Counted from the stretch's first letter, positions 1 through 6,422 are shown. The stretch: 14,082 bases of DNA from Pseudomonadales bacterium (GCA_022360535.1 JAKSCP010000456.1:1-14082); one strand, 5' to 3'. A program made the numbers and translations. Notes: generated by a model not told the origin, from the sequence alone.

Positions 1-95
1 ATAGGTTCGAAAGCCGCGTAAGCGGCGCACACAGCGCGTAGCGCTGCCCGGAGGGCGAGTATTTTGGCTCAGCCAAAATGCGAGTGAATCCTATA
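1..95. repeat. Cluster of four short hairpins inside an outer inverted pair; probable dispersed structured repeat
   Basis: Four hairpins lie almost end to end. GCCGC/GCGGC (13-17 with 22-26) closes a GTAA loop, which would be a GNRA tetraloop in RNA. CAGCGC/GCGCTG (32-37 with 41-46) has a three-base loop. CCC/GGG (47-49 with 53-55) is the smallest. ATTTTGGCT/AGCCAAAAT (61-69 with 71-79) is nearly a perfect palindrome and is flanked on each side by the direct repeat CGAGT (56-60 and 81-85). ATAGGTTC at 1-8 can pair with GAATCCTAT at 86-94 with one bulge, closing the whole block as a multi-arm junction. No reading frame of useful length crosses it. Such density of compensating arms in an intergenic region is typical of REP/BIME- or MITE-like elements, but a structured RNA is also possible. 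The left boundary may lie outside the window, so the element could be longer. Confidence 0.6.
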
Positions 96-116
96 CGACT
101 TAGACGCGCCGTATTG

Positions 117-144
117 TTGAACAGAATCCAGGATTCAATAAATA
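117..144 (+). promoter_or_regulatory. Candidate sigma70-type promoter of nadA
   Basis: TTGAAC (117-122) is separated by 16 bases from TAAATA (139-144), which would place transcription start near 151 and give a leader of about 24 bases. The spacer holds a perfect GAATCC-A-GGATTC dyad (124-136), a possible operator between the -35 and -10 boxes. The hexamers are imperfect, so this is a tentative call. Confidence 0.35.
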
Positions 145-174
145 ACGTTTGTTTGTCGTGTAGAATTAAGCATC

Positions 175-1266
175 ATGTCTTCAAAGCAAACAAGTGATAC
201 ATATATCCCCCTAGCCTCCGACACCGAACTAGTCCGGCGCTTCCTCGATCGCGTCGATCCTCCACAAACCCTGTCAGCAGCAGAAGAACAAGACCTGCTC
301 AATCGCCTAAAACAAACCCTGCAAGAAAAAAACGCCAAACTGGTCGCTCACTACTACGTCGATTCAGTACTACAAGATCTGGCAGAGGCAAGCGGTGGTT
401 TCGTTGGTGACAGCCTGGAAATGGCGCGTTTCGGTCACGACTGTGATGCAGATATTCTGGTGGTGGCGGGTGTACGCTTCATGGGTGAGTCGGCAAAAAT
501 TTTGAGTCCCGACAAGAAAGTGTTGATGCCGACCCTGGAAGCAACCTGCTCATTAGATATCGCTTGTCCCATCGAGTCATTCAGTGCCTTTTGCGATGAG
601 CATGCCGACCGCGAAGTAGTGGTGTATGCCAATACCTCTGCCGCGGTAAAGGCGCGATCAGACTGGGTGGTGACTTCCAGCATCGCGCTCGATGTGGTTG
701 AGCATCTGGCCGAGCAGGGTAAGAAGATTCTGTGGGCACCAGACCGACATCTGGGTCATTACATTCAGCAAACAACTGGGGCCGATATGTTGCTGTGGGA
801 TGCAGCGTGTATCGTGCATGAAGAGTTCAAGGCGCGGGGATTAATAGACATGAAGAAGGTCTATCCCGAAGCGGCGGTGCTGGCGCATCCGGAATCTCCA
901 GCCTCGGTATTAGAAATTGCCGATGTAGTGGGATCTACTACACAGATCATCAAGGCAGCACAAAGTCTGCCTCAGATGGACATTATTGTCGCCACAGATC
1001 AGGGAATTTTTCATAAGTTGCAACAATTGGCGCCACAGAAAAATTTCATCATTGCGCCGACAGCGGGTAACGATGCGACTTGTCGCAGCTGTGCCAATTG
1101 CCCCTGGATGGCAATGAACTCATTGCAGCGAATGCTAATGAGCCTGGAAGCCGAGAACAATGAAATCGAGGTGGATGCACAGTTGGCGGAAAAGGCCATG
1201 ATTCCACTGCAGCGCATGCTGAACTTTGCGGCCGAGCTGAATGTTAAGGTGGAGGGGAAGGCATAG
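175..1266 (+). CDS. nadA: Quinolinate synthase NadA
   Basis: NadA condenses iminoaspartate (made by NadB) with dihydroxyacetone phosphate to give quinolinate, the committed step of de novo NAD synthesis in the cytoplasm. The enzyme needs an oxygen-sensitive 4Fe-4S cluster. The 363-residue product carries the family blocks in order: HYYVD near 59, GDSLEMAR near 78, RFMGESAKIL near 101, TLEATCSLD near 120, YANTSAAVKA near 151, PDRHLG near 189, AHPESP near 237, TDQGI near 274 and CRSCANCPWM at 303-312. Likely cluster ligands by comparison with the E. coli enzyme are Cys125, Cys212 and the last Cys of the C-x2-C-x2-C motif (Cys309). ATG 175 is the first in-frame start; no strong ribosome-binding site precedes it (AATTAAG only). 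The N-terminal extension before the first conserved block, about 40 residues, is normal for the long proteobacterial form. The gene stands alone and converges on the M48 protease gene. Confidence 0.97.
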   Translation: MSSKQTSDTYIPLASDTELVRRFLDRVDPPQTLSAAEEQDLLNRLKQTLQEKNAKLVAHYYVDSVLQDLAEASGGFVGDSLEMARFGHDCDADILVVAGVRFMGESAKILSPDKKVLMPTLEATCSLDIACPIESFSAFCDEHADREVVVYANTSAAVKARSDWVVTSSIALDVVEHLAEQGKKILWAPDRHLGHYIQQTTGADMLLWDAACIVHEEFKARGLIDMKKVYPEAAVLAHPESPASVLEIADVVGSTTQIIKAAQSLPQMDIIVATDQGIFHKLQQLAPQKNFIIAPTAGNDATCRSCANCPWMAMNSLQRMLMSLEAENNEIEVDAQLAEKAMIPLQRMLNFAAELNVKVEGKA

Positions 1267-1277
1267 GGGAAGGCGTA
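1254..1277 (+). repeat. 12-bp tandem duplication across the nadA stop codon
   Basis: GGGGAAGGCATA (1254-1265) is followed directly by GGGGAAGGCGTA (1266-1277), one mismatch. The unit is a multiple of three, so a second in-frame TAG (1276-1278) follows the true stop at 1264-1266. It looks like a small slippage duplication that copied the last codons and the stop. Confidence 0.6.
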
Positions 1278-1313
1278 GCAGGTAGCCAGGCTCTAAACCT
1301 GCAGGGTTGTTTC
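1278..1313. terminator. Weak candidate terminator between nadA and the M48 protease gene
   Basis: GCAGGT (1278-1283) pairs with ACCTGC (1297-1302) around a 13-base loop and is followed on the plus strand by a moderately T-rich stretch (GGGTTGTTTCT). It lies exactly in the 46-base gap between two convergent genes. The stem is only six pairs, the loop is long and the T-run is broken, so intrinsic termination is uncertain. Confidence 0.3.
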
Positions 1314-2767
1314 TAACCGCTTAGTTCGCGCTGTCTCTGTTCTACTTCGCGAATCTTTTGTTGCAGTCTGGCTTCCTCGGCAGGGCTGGCGCCGTTATCA
1401 GATTCAATTCGAAGTGCGAATCTCAACTGCTCACGGGCATTGCCAAAATCCCCCACCAACATGAAATATTCGGCTCGTGCCTGATGCACCTGGCTGATGT
1501 TTCCGGCTTGCCCCCAGGTTTCCGCTAGCTGATACCAAAGATGATGATCATTCTCGCGATAGCGAGTATGGGCCGACATCATCTCAGCGGCTTCGTTGTA
1601 AGAGCGTGCTTCGAGCAGGGCGTCAACATAAGCCATGGTCAGAGGATGATTGTTAGGATTAATCTCCAGATGGCGCTCAAGGTAATCCATGGCCCGACGT
1701 GGTTCGTTCTGCCTGGTGTAAATCTCTGCCTGGGTAACGACCAGGCTTATCTGATTTGGATATTTCTCCAGCAGTGGGGCGAGTGTGCGCTCTGCCTCTG
1801 CAAACTGTTCGTTTTCCCAATAAGCGACCGCTAATGCATAACTGTTCGCTTCGCGGGTAAAGGTAGAAGTGCTGGCAGCCAGGCGTTGTTGGATATCGGC
1901 CACTAAAGCCTCTTTATCCAGCGCATAGTGCGCGACGATCCGCGCTCGCATGATCTGGTATTCCAGGTTCGGACTGTATTCCCTCGTGGGATAACGACTG
2001 GCCCGTCCACGGCTCGCCGCAATCCGCGACTCAGTCAACGGGTGGGTCAGTAAAAATTCTGGTGGTCGGCGACCGAAGCGATTCTGAGCCAGCAACTGCT
2101 CATACATCGAGGCCTGCGCGGCGGGATCGAAACCGGCGGCATACATGGTGTCCTGGCCGATGCGGTCGGCTTCTGTTTCGTTACTGCGAGAAAACCTGAG
2201 TTGCTGATCCATGGCCAGACCCTGTACTGCGCTTAGTGCTGCGGTGCCTTGCCCGGCATCGGATGTTGCCATGATGAGCACACTGGCGAGCAAGCCGGCC
2301 AGTTGCCCGAAGCGGCCAGCCTGTGCCTGGTCGATACCCCGGGCGAAATGGCGCTGACTCACGTGGGCGAGTTCATGGCCCATTACCGAGGCAAATTCTG
2401 CCTCAGTTCGGGCATTCAGAAAGAGCCCGGTGTTAACGCCAATAATCCCACCGGGGGCAGCGAAGGCATTGATCTCCTGACTATCGATGATGACAAAGGA
2501 CAGGCGCCGGTCCTGCAACTGGCTGCGCGCCGCTAATTTGAAGCTGACGTTTTCCAGGTAGGTATTGAGCAGGGCGTCGGGGATGGTCGGAGCACTGCGG
2601 CGAATCTGGCTCAGGAACTGTTGTCCCAGCTGATATTCCTGGGTAAGAGACACAGTGCCAGAGATGCGATCCCCCAGGCTTGGTAGCGAAGACTGACCCG
2701 TACTGAAGCCTGGCATCATGATGCCGATCATTAAGAGGGTGAGGAAACTGAATTGGCGACTACTCAT
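1313..2767 (-). CDS. bepA: Periplasmic M48 metalloprotease with TPR domain, BepA/YfgC type
   Basis: BepA is a periplasmic zinc protease that works with the Bam complex. It helps the assembly of outer-membrane proteins such as LptD and degrades stalled ones. The chosen start gives 484 residues (E. coli BepA has 487) beginning MSSRQFSFLTLLMIG, a typical signal peptide with a short charged n-region and likely cleavage near STG/QSS. An in-frame ATG 18 codons upstream (2821) would give a 502-residue form with an oddly long n-region. Counting from that upstream start, the zinc motif HELAH is at 149-153, the third-ligand motif NETEADRIG follows, and LLTHPLTESR holds the conserved His that in E. coli acts as an auto-inhibitory switch. 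The second half is TPR-like helical repeats that bind Bam components. The candidate promoter at 2831-2839 would start transcription only about three bases before ATG 2821, which also favours the start at 2767. The gene diverges from the TusA-family gene. Confidence 0.93.
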   Translation of the reverse strand: MSSRQFSFLTLLMIGIMMPGFSTGQSSLPSLGDRISGTVSLTQEYQLGQQFLSQIRRSAPTIPDALLNTYLENVSFKLAARSQLQDRRLSFVIIDSQEINAFAAPGGIIGVNTGLFLNARTEAEFASVMGHELAHVSQRHFARGIDQAQAGRFGQLAGLLASVLIMATSDAGQGTAALSAVQGLAMDQQLRFSRSNETEADRIGQDTMYAAGFDPAAQASMYEQLLAQNRFGRRPPEFLLTHPLTESRIAASRGRASRYPTREYSPNLEYQIMRARIVAHYALDKEALVADIQQRLAASTSTFTREANSYALAVAYWENEQFAEAERTLAPLLEKYPNQISLVVTQAEIYTRQNEPRRAMDYLERHLEINPNNHPLTMAYVDALLEARSYNEAAEMMSAHTRYRENDHHLWYQLAETWGQAGNISQVHQARAEYFMLVGDFGNAREQLRFALRIESDNGASPAEEARLQQKIREVEQRQRELSG

Positions 2768-2830
2768 GGACGGCTCGAGGAATTTCGCACGGGGCAAAAC
2801 GAGAATGGAACTGTTTGCCATTAGACCCAG

Positions 2831-2839
2831 ATTATCACA
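2831..2839 (-). promoter_or_regulatory. Candidate extended -10 promoter of bepA
   Basis: On the minus strand this reads TGTGATAAT, an extended -10 (TGn plus GATAAT, five of six to consensus). No good -35 sits at the usual distance, as is common for extended -10 promoters. The predicted start near 2824 gives a leader of about 57 bases to the chosen ATG at 2767. Confidence 0.4.
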
Positions 2840-2850
2840 AATAACTTCAA

Positions 2851-2862
2851 TTGTTATAACAA
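2851..2862. promoter_or_regulatory. Perfect 12-bp palindrome TTGTTATAACAA, possible operator
   Basis: This fully self-complementary dozen bases lies between the divergent bepA and TusA-family genes, at about -28 to -39 from the predicted bepA transcription start. It is well placed to be a regulator site. The repressor or activator is unknown, and an AT-rich palindrome this short can arise by chance. Confidence 0.35.
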
Positions 2863-2887
2863 CTTATCGAATTCAGGGGGTGTTCTG

Positions 2888-2926
2888 ACAAGCTCCTCGG
2901 GGGAGACTGAGGCAGCCTGAGCTTGT
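2888..2926. repeat. 8-bp inverted repeat in the bepA/TusA-family intergenic region
   Basis: ACAAGCTC (2888-2895) is perfectly matched by GAGCTTGT (2919-2926) across a 23-base loop that itself contains small CTC/GAG pairings. The right arm overlaps the TG of the candidate extended -10 of the downstream gene. A protein bound to this dyad, or a cruciform, could affect that promoter. No T-run follows, so it is not a good terminator. Confidence 0.4.
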
Positions 2927-2932
2927 TAAAAT
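2924..2932 (+). promoter_or_regulatory. Candidate extended -10 promoter of the TusA-family gene
   Basis: TGTTAAAAT is an extended -10. Standard spacing puts the transcription start at 2939, which is the A of the gene's ATG. Together with the lack of any Shine-Dalgarno sequence this suggests a leaderless mRNA. No convincing -35 box is visible. Confidence 0.4.
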
Positions 2933-2938
2933 GCAGTC

Positions 2939-3172
2939 ATGACACAGAATGCCGACATTGAATTGGATCTTACTGGTTTGCAGTGCCCGATGCCTTTGCT
3001 CAAAGCAAAGCTGGCCCTGAACAACATGGAATCCCAGCAAGTTCTCAAGGTGGTTGCCACAGATCCAGGATCGGAGAAAGATTTCCATCTGTTTGTGGAG
3101 CAGAGCGACCACCAGATCCTGGATTTTCAAAAAGACGACGAAGCGTATTTCTACTGGATTCAAAAAGGGTAG
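2939..3172 (+). CDS. TusA-family sulfur-carrier protein (PA1006-like)
   Basis: This is a 77-residue protein of the TusA/SirA/YedF fold. It has the defining CPMP motif with the active cysteine at position 16 (LTGLQCPMPLLKAK), where family members carry a persulfide for transfer to acceptors such as the 2-thiouridine or molybdenum-cofactor pathways. Its place between the M48 protease and a PerM-like gene matches, from memory, the Pseudomonas gene PA1006, linked to molybdenum homeostasis and nitrate respiration rather than to canonical TusA work. The family is clear; the sulfur acceptor is not. No Shine-Dalgarno sequence precedes the ATG. perM follows 59 bases downstream on the same strand and may be co-transcribed. 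Confidence 0.88.
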   Translation: MTQNADIELDLTGLQCPMPLLKAKLALNNMESQQVLKVVATDPGSEKDFHLFVEQSDHQILDFQKDDEAYFYWIQKG

Positions 3173-3231
3173 CGACGCGCATTTCACCACGCACTGGCAT
3201 GGCTGGTGCGATTCATTCGGTACAAATCAGT

Positions 3232-4308
3232 ATGACAAAACTTTTACATGATTTTATTGATCGGTACTTCCATGATGAAGAGTCGATCATCCTGCTCATA
3301 CTGTTGACGGTCGGTCTTGTTGTTCTCGTGTTATTGGGCGGTGTGCTGTGGCCACTGATAGCTGCCGTCATCATCGCCTATCTCATGCAAGGACTGGTGA
3401 ACATCCTGCTGCGGTACGGACTTTCTGCAGGCGTGGCCTTTGCTGCGGTCTATACCTTGTTTATCGGGATATTCTTACTGCTGCTGCTGTATCTGCTCCC
3501 TCAAGCCTGGACCCAGCTGCGACGCCTGGCGAACGAATTTCCCAATCTATTGAACGACTGGCGTGATTCTTTGATGGCGCTGCCCGAGAACTATCCGATC
3601 TTTTCCGAAAATCAGGTACGGACGTTTATCGATGGTCTTGGTGGCGAGATTGGTGGCTTTGGCCAAACCATTCTGGAGTATTCATTGGCCAGTCTGCCCA
3701 GCGTGTTTGCCTGGATGATCCTGCTGGTGCTGGTGCCTATCCTGGTGTTCTTCATGATGAAAGATAAGGAAGAATTGGTGCACTGGGCAGGTAATTTTCT
3801 GCCCCGCAATCGACCGCTCATGAGTCGCATCTGGAAAGAAATGGATGAGCAAATTTCTAACTACATTCGAGGTAAGGTGGTGGAAATTCTCATTGTAGGT
3901 AGCGCTGCCTATGTGTTGTTTGTCGTGGTAGGCATTAACTATGCACTGCTGCTTTCTGTGCTGGTGGGGTTATCGGTCATTGTGCCTTATATTGGCGCCA
4001 CCGCCGTCACTTTGCCGGTGGCCGCAGTTGCCTATGTGCAATGGGGAATAGGCGGGGAGTTTTACACCGTGCTCATTGCCTATCTGATTCTACAAATCCT
4101 CGATGGCAACGTGCTGGTGCCTATCATTTTCTCCGAAGCTGTCAATCTGCACCCCGTTGCCATTATTGCGGCCGTCCTGGTATTCGGCGGTATCTGGGGG
4201 CTGGCTGGCGTGTTTTTCGCCATTCCCTTGGCTACCCTGATCAAGGCAATCGTCAATTCCTGGCCCAGTCGTATGCAGGCCAGGCCGGCAGCAGAGCCCG
4301 AAGCCTGA
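3232..4308 (+). CDS. perM: AI-2E family / PerM-type inner-membrane permease
   Basis: The 358-residue polytopic membrane protein has the layout of the AI-2E transporter family (PF01594). Two hydrophobic spans lie in the first 60 residues, a third follows near 70-90, then a soluble middle segment rich in charged residues, and a C-terminal bundle of about five spans with the family block SVIVPYIGA and a final GLAGVFFAIPLATLI segment. Length fits PerM (about 353 in E. coli). Some family members export autoinducer-2 or are Na+/H+ antiporters; the substrate here cannot be told from sequence, and PerM itself is poorly understood. The reading frame is open back through the TusA-family gene, but MTKLLHDFIDRYFHDEESIILL at 3232 matches the usual N-terminus. 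An in-frame ATG at 3199 would add 11 residues and is the alternative. No strong ribosome-binding site is seen before either. Confidence 0.88.
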   Translation: MTKLLHDFIDRYFHDEESIILLILLTVGLVVLVLLGGVLWPLIAAVIIAYLMQGLVNILLRYGLSAGVAFAAVYTLFIGIFLLLLLYLLPQAWTQLRRLANEFPNLLNDWRDSLMALPENYPIFSENQVRTFIDGLGGEIGGFGQTILEYSLASLPSVFAWMILLVLVPILVFFMMKDKEELVHWAGNFLPRNRPLMSRIWKEMDEQISNYIRGKVVEILIVGSAAYVLFVVVGINYALLLSVLVGLSVIVPYIGATAVTLPVAAVAYVQWGIGGEFYTVLIAYLILQILDGNVLVPIIFSEAVNLHPVAIIAAVLVFGGIWGLAGVFFAIPLATLIKAIVNSWPSRMQARPAAEPEA

Positions 4309-4330
4309 CGTGGTTCAGTTCTGGGCCCTA

Positions 4331-4339
4331 TGGTAAAAT
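4331..4339 (+). promoter_or_regulatory. Candidate extended -10 promoter of the dapA operon
   Basis: TGGTAAAAT is a strong extended -10 (TGn plus TAAAAT) in the 91-base gap between perM and dapA. It would start transcription near 4346 and give a leader of about 54 bases. It sits inside a GGGCC/GGCCC inverted pair (4323-4327 with 4342-4346) followed by TTGTTTT. That pair could act as a weak terminator for perM or as an operator. No good -35 is visible. Confidence 0.5.
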
Positions 4340-4399
4340 TCGGCCCTTGTTTTAAGCGCCTGTTCGTGGCGTTCCTCAACACAGTTCGAGAAAAAACCT

Positions 4400-5299
4400 A
4401 TGTCAGATCGACTACAAGGCAGTTTGGTCGCAATCGTCACTCCCATGAGACCCGACGGTTCACTGGATCTGGATGCCTTCAACCAATTAATCGATTGGCA
4501 TATCGATTCCGGCACCAATGGCATCGTGGTGGTGGGTACTACGGGTGAGTCGGCAACTCTAAGCACAGAGGAACACTGTGATCTGGTTGCGCACTGTGTC
4601 CAGGTGGTCAATAAGCGAGTACCGGTTATTGCGGGTACCGGGTCTAACAATACGCAGGAGGCGTTGTACTTCACCCGCTCAGCGAAAGAGCATGGCGCCG
4701 ATGCTTGTCTGCTGGTAACTCCCTACTATACGAAACCTTCGCAGGAAGGCCTGTATCAGCATTTTAAACTGATTGCGGAGTCGGTAGATATTCCTCAAAT
4801 ACTGTATAACGTGCCAGGACGCACAGCTTGTGACCTTTCGCTTGATACTGTGAAGCGTCTTGCCGAAATTCAAAATATCGTGGGTATAAAAGATGCCACT
4901 GGTGATTTGCAACGGGGACTCGAGCTGATCAAGAGCTGTGGTGACGCATTCACGGTTTACTCAGGGGAAGATGCGATCTCCTTGCCGTTGATGTTGGGCG
5001 GTGGTGACGGTGTGATTTCAGTAACTGCCAACGTTGCGCCGGCTTTGATGGCAGAGATGTGCGCACAGGCTATCGCAGGCAATGAGCCCGCGGCAACGGC
5101 TTTGAATAACAAGCTCGCGTTGCTGCACAAAAACCTGTTCCTTGAAGCCAATCCCATCCCCGTGAAGTGGGCATTGCAAAGGATGGGAATGATAGGGTCA
5201 GGGATTCGACTGCCATTAGTGGAACTCAACGCCCAATTTCACGTCCAAGTGATGGAAGCACTAGAACAGGCGGAAATAAAGCTGCCAGAGGCAGCCTGA
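4400..5299 (+). CDS. dapA: 4-hydroxy-tetrahydrodipicolinate synthase DapA
   Basis: DapA condenses pyruvate with aspartate-semialdehyde, the first step committed to diaminopimelate and lysine, and so feeds peptidoglycan. The 299-residue protein is a full-length TIM-barrel aldolase. The Schiff-base lysine is Lys164 in VGIKDATGDL. The catalytic triad equivalents are Tyr136 (YNVPGRT), Thr47 (GTTGES) and Tyr110 (PYYTKP), with the substrate-binding Arg141. Residues corresponding to the E. coli lysine-inhibition site are mostly kept (Ser51, Ala52, His59, Asn83, Glu87), but the E. coli His53 position is Thr56, so feedback control may be weaker or different. ATG 4400 is preceded only by a weak GAG. 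It is the first gene of an apparent dapA-bamC-rmuC-miaE operon; the dapA-bamC pairing is conserved in Gammaproteobacteria. Confidence 0.97.
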   Translation: MSDRLQGSLVAIVTPMRPDGSLDLDAFNQLIDWHIDSGTNGIVVVGTTGESATLSTEEHCDLVAHCVQVVNKRVPVIAGTGSNNTQEALYFTRSAKEHGADACLLVTPYYTKPSQEGLYQHFKLIAESVDIPQILYNVPGRTACDLSLDTVKRLAEIQNIVGIKDATGDLQRGLELIKSCGDAFTVYSGEDAISLPLMLGGGDGVISVTANVAPALMAEMCAQAIAGNEPAATALNNKLALLHKNLFLEANPIPVKWALQRMGMIGSGIRLPLVELNAQFHVQVMEALEQAEIKLPEAA

Positions 5300-5303
5300 T
5301 ATC

Positions 5304-6383
5304 ATGGTCATGCCGAAATTCACCCGGAAACTCACAAAGACGCTCAGCCTGATTGCTGTATTACTCAGCATCAGCGCCTGTAATTACCTGGGTGGTGAAG
5401 ATGGTGTTTTCCGCGATCGCTCTAACGAGTATCAGCAGGCCCAAATTGTCCCGCAGATGCGAATTCCCAATGAACTCGACAGCTATACCATCGACCAGCT
5501 TTACGTAATTCCGGAACAGATCATCGATGAATCTGTGGCCTTTGAAGAGGTGCCGATGCCACGGCCAATCGAAACCCGGCGCAGAGAAGGGGTGATTATT
5601 CAAAGCCTGTCTGAAAAGCGCTGGATACTTATCGATGCGACACCGGGGCAAGTTTGGCCGCGTATCCGCGATTACTGGACCGAACTGCAAATCGCATTGG
5701 ACTACGAAAACCCGAGCGCCGGCATTATGGAGACAGCATGGGTGGAGTTGGGCAGCGACCGGGAGAATCGGCACAAATACCGCATCGTAATCGAACCTGG
5801 TCTGCACTCCGGTTATTCCGAGATCTATGTGGTGCATCTGGATAACCTGCGTAGCGATCCAATACCCACCGTGGTGACCTGGCCAGAAGTGTCTTCTTCT
5901 GCAGATCTTGAACAGGACATGTTGCGTTCCGTATCGCAGTTCCTTGCTGACCGAAATGACATTTACCAGGCTTCGTCCGCTAGCTTATTGGCAGGTACTA
6001 TTCAGGCAGAAAGTAAGGCCAATATTATCGAGGACGCTGGCGGCGATCCGATCCTCGAATTGAAGGTGGATTACAATCGCGCCTGGGTGCAGATTCGTCA
6101 GGCACTGGAGTCGGCAGAGATAGATATCGTTGATTCCAACCGCGATCAGTCATTCTTTAGTGTGCGATTTGCCGGTATTGTGCAGGACGAAGAATCGCCG
6201 GGCTTTTTTGGCCGCTTGCTGGGTCGAAGTGACGCTGACGAGCAGGAAATCAAGGATTTCAGTGTGCGCCTCATGGAAACTGATTCCGCCATCAATGTGG
6301 TACCGGAGGCATTGGAAGCTTCGACCGAGTCCAACCAACTGACGCTGGAACTACTCCAGGTTATTAATGATAACCTTACCTAA
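5304..6383 (+). CDS. bamC: Outer-membrane assembly lipoprotein BamC (NlpB)
   Basis: BamC is an accessory lipoprotein of the Bam machine that folds beta-barrel proteins into the outer membrane. The 359-residue precursor has a basic n-region, a hydrophobic core and the lipobox LSISAC, with acylated Cys26. The next residue is Asn, so Lol sorting to the outer membrane is expected. An extended segment at about 40-75, containing MRIPNELDSYTIDQLYVIPE, corresponds to the unstructured BamD-binding part. It is followed by two helix-grip domains, roughly 95-220 and 240-350 (the second starts PILELKVDYNRAWVQIRQAL). Length is close to E. coli BamC (344). The gene starts four bases after the dapA stop, with AGAGG at 5287-5291 as the likely ribosome-binding site; a second ATG at 5310 is possible. 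The next gene is rmuC rather than the purC found in E. coli. Confidence 0.92.
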   Translation: MVMPKFTRKLTKTLSLIAVLLSISACNYLGGEDGVFRDRSNEYQQAQIVPQMRIPNELDSYTIDQLYVIPEQIIDESVAFEEVPMPRPIETRRREGVIIQSLSEKRWILIDATPGQVWPRIRDYWTELQIALDYENPSAGIMETAWVELGSDRENRHKYRIVIEPGLHSGYSEIYVVHLDNLRSDPIPTVVTWPEVSSSADLEQDMLRSVSQFLADRNDIYQASSASLLAGTIQAESKANIIEDAGGDPILELKVDYNRAWVQIRQALESAEIDIVDSNRDQSFFSVRFAGIVQDEESPGFFGRLLGRSDADEQEIKDFSVRLMETDSAINVVPEALEASTESNQLTLELLQVINDNLT

Positions 6384-6390
6384 TCCTCAC

Positions 6391-6417
6391 TCCCTCGCCA
6401 GGGAACAACGACTCCCT
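6391..6417 (+). promoter_or_regulatory. Two mutually exclusive hairpins around the AGGGA before rmuC
   Basis: The only Shine-Dalgarno-like sequence before rmuC, AGGGA (6400-6404), lies between two copies of ACTCCCT (6389-6395 and 6411-6417). It can pair with TCCCT on the left through a four-base loop, or, as CAGGGA/TCCCTG, with the right copy through an eight-base loop. Both pairings hide it. AGGGA is 18 bases from the rmuC ATG, farther than usual, so it may not be the real binding site. Confidence 0.35.
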
Positions 6418-6422
6418 GCATC

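Noticed and set aside
1..95. tRNA or tmRNA gene
   Set aside because: The multi-arm layout recalls a cloverleaf, but there is no T-loop TTCGA in the right place, no anticodon-type seven-base loop, and the loops are only one to four bases.
2931..2942. Three-codon upstream open frame (ATG CAG TCA TGA) overlapping the TusA-family start
   Set aside because: It lies in the candidate -10 box, upstream of the likely transcription start, so it is probably never in the RNA.
2983..3231. 83-codon N-terminal extension of the PerM protein overlapping the TusA-family gene
   Set aside because: The frame is open, but the extra residues are the TusA-family gene read in another frame, and PerM homology starts at MTKLLHDF.
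5361..5837. 158-codon open frame on the minus strand inside bamC
   Set aside because: It is antisense to bamC, and no motif or ribosome-binding site supports it.
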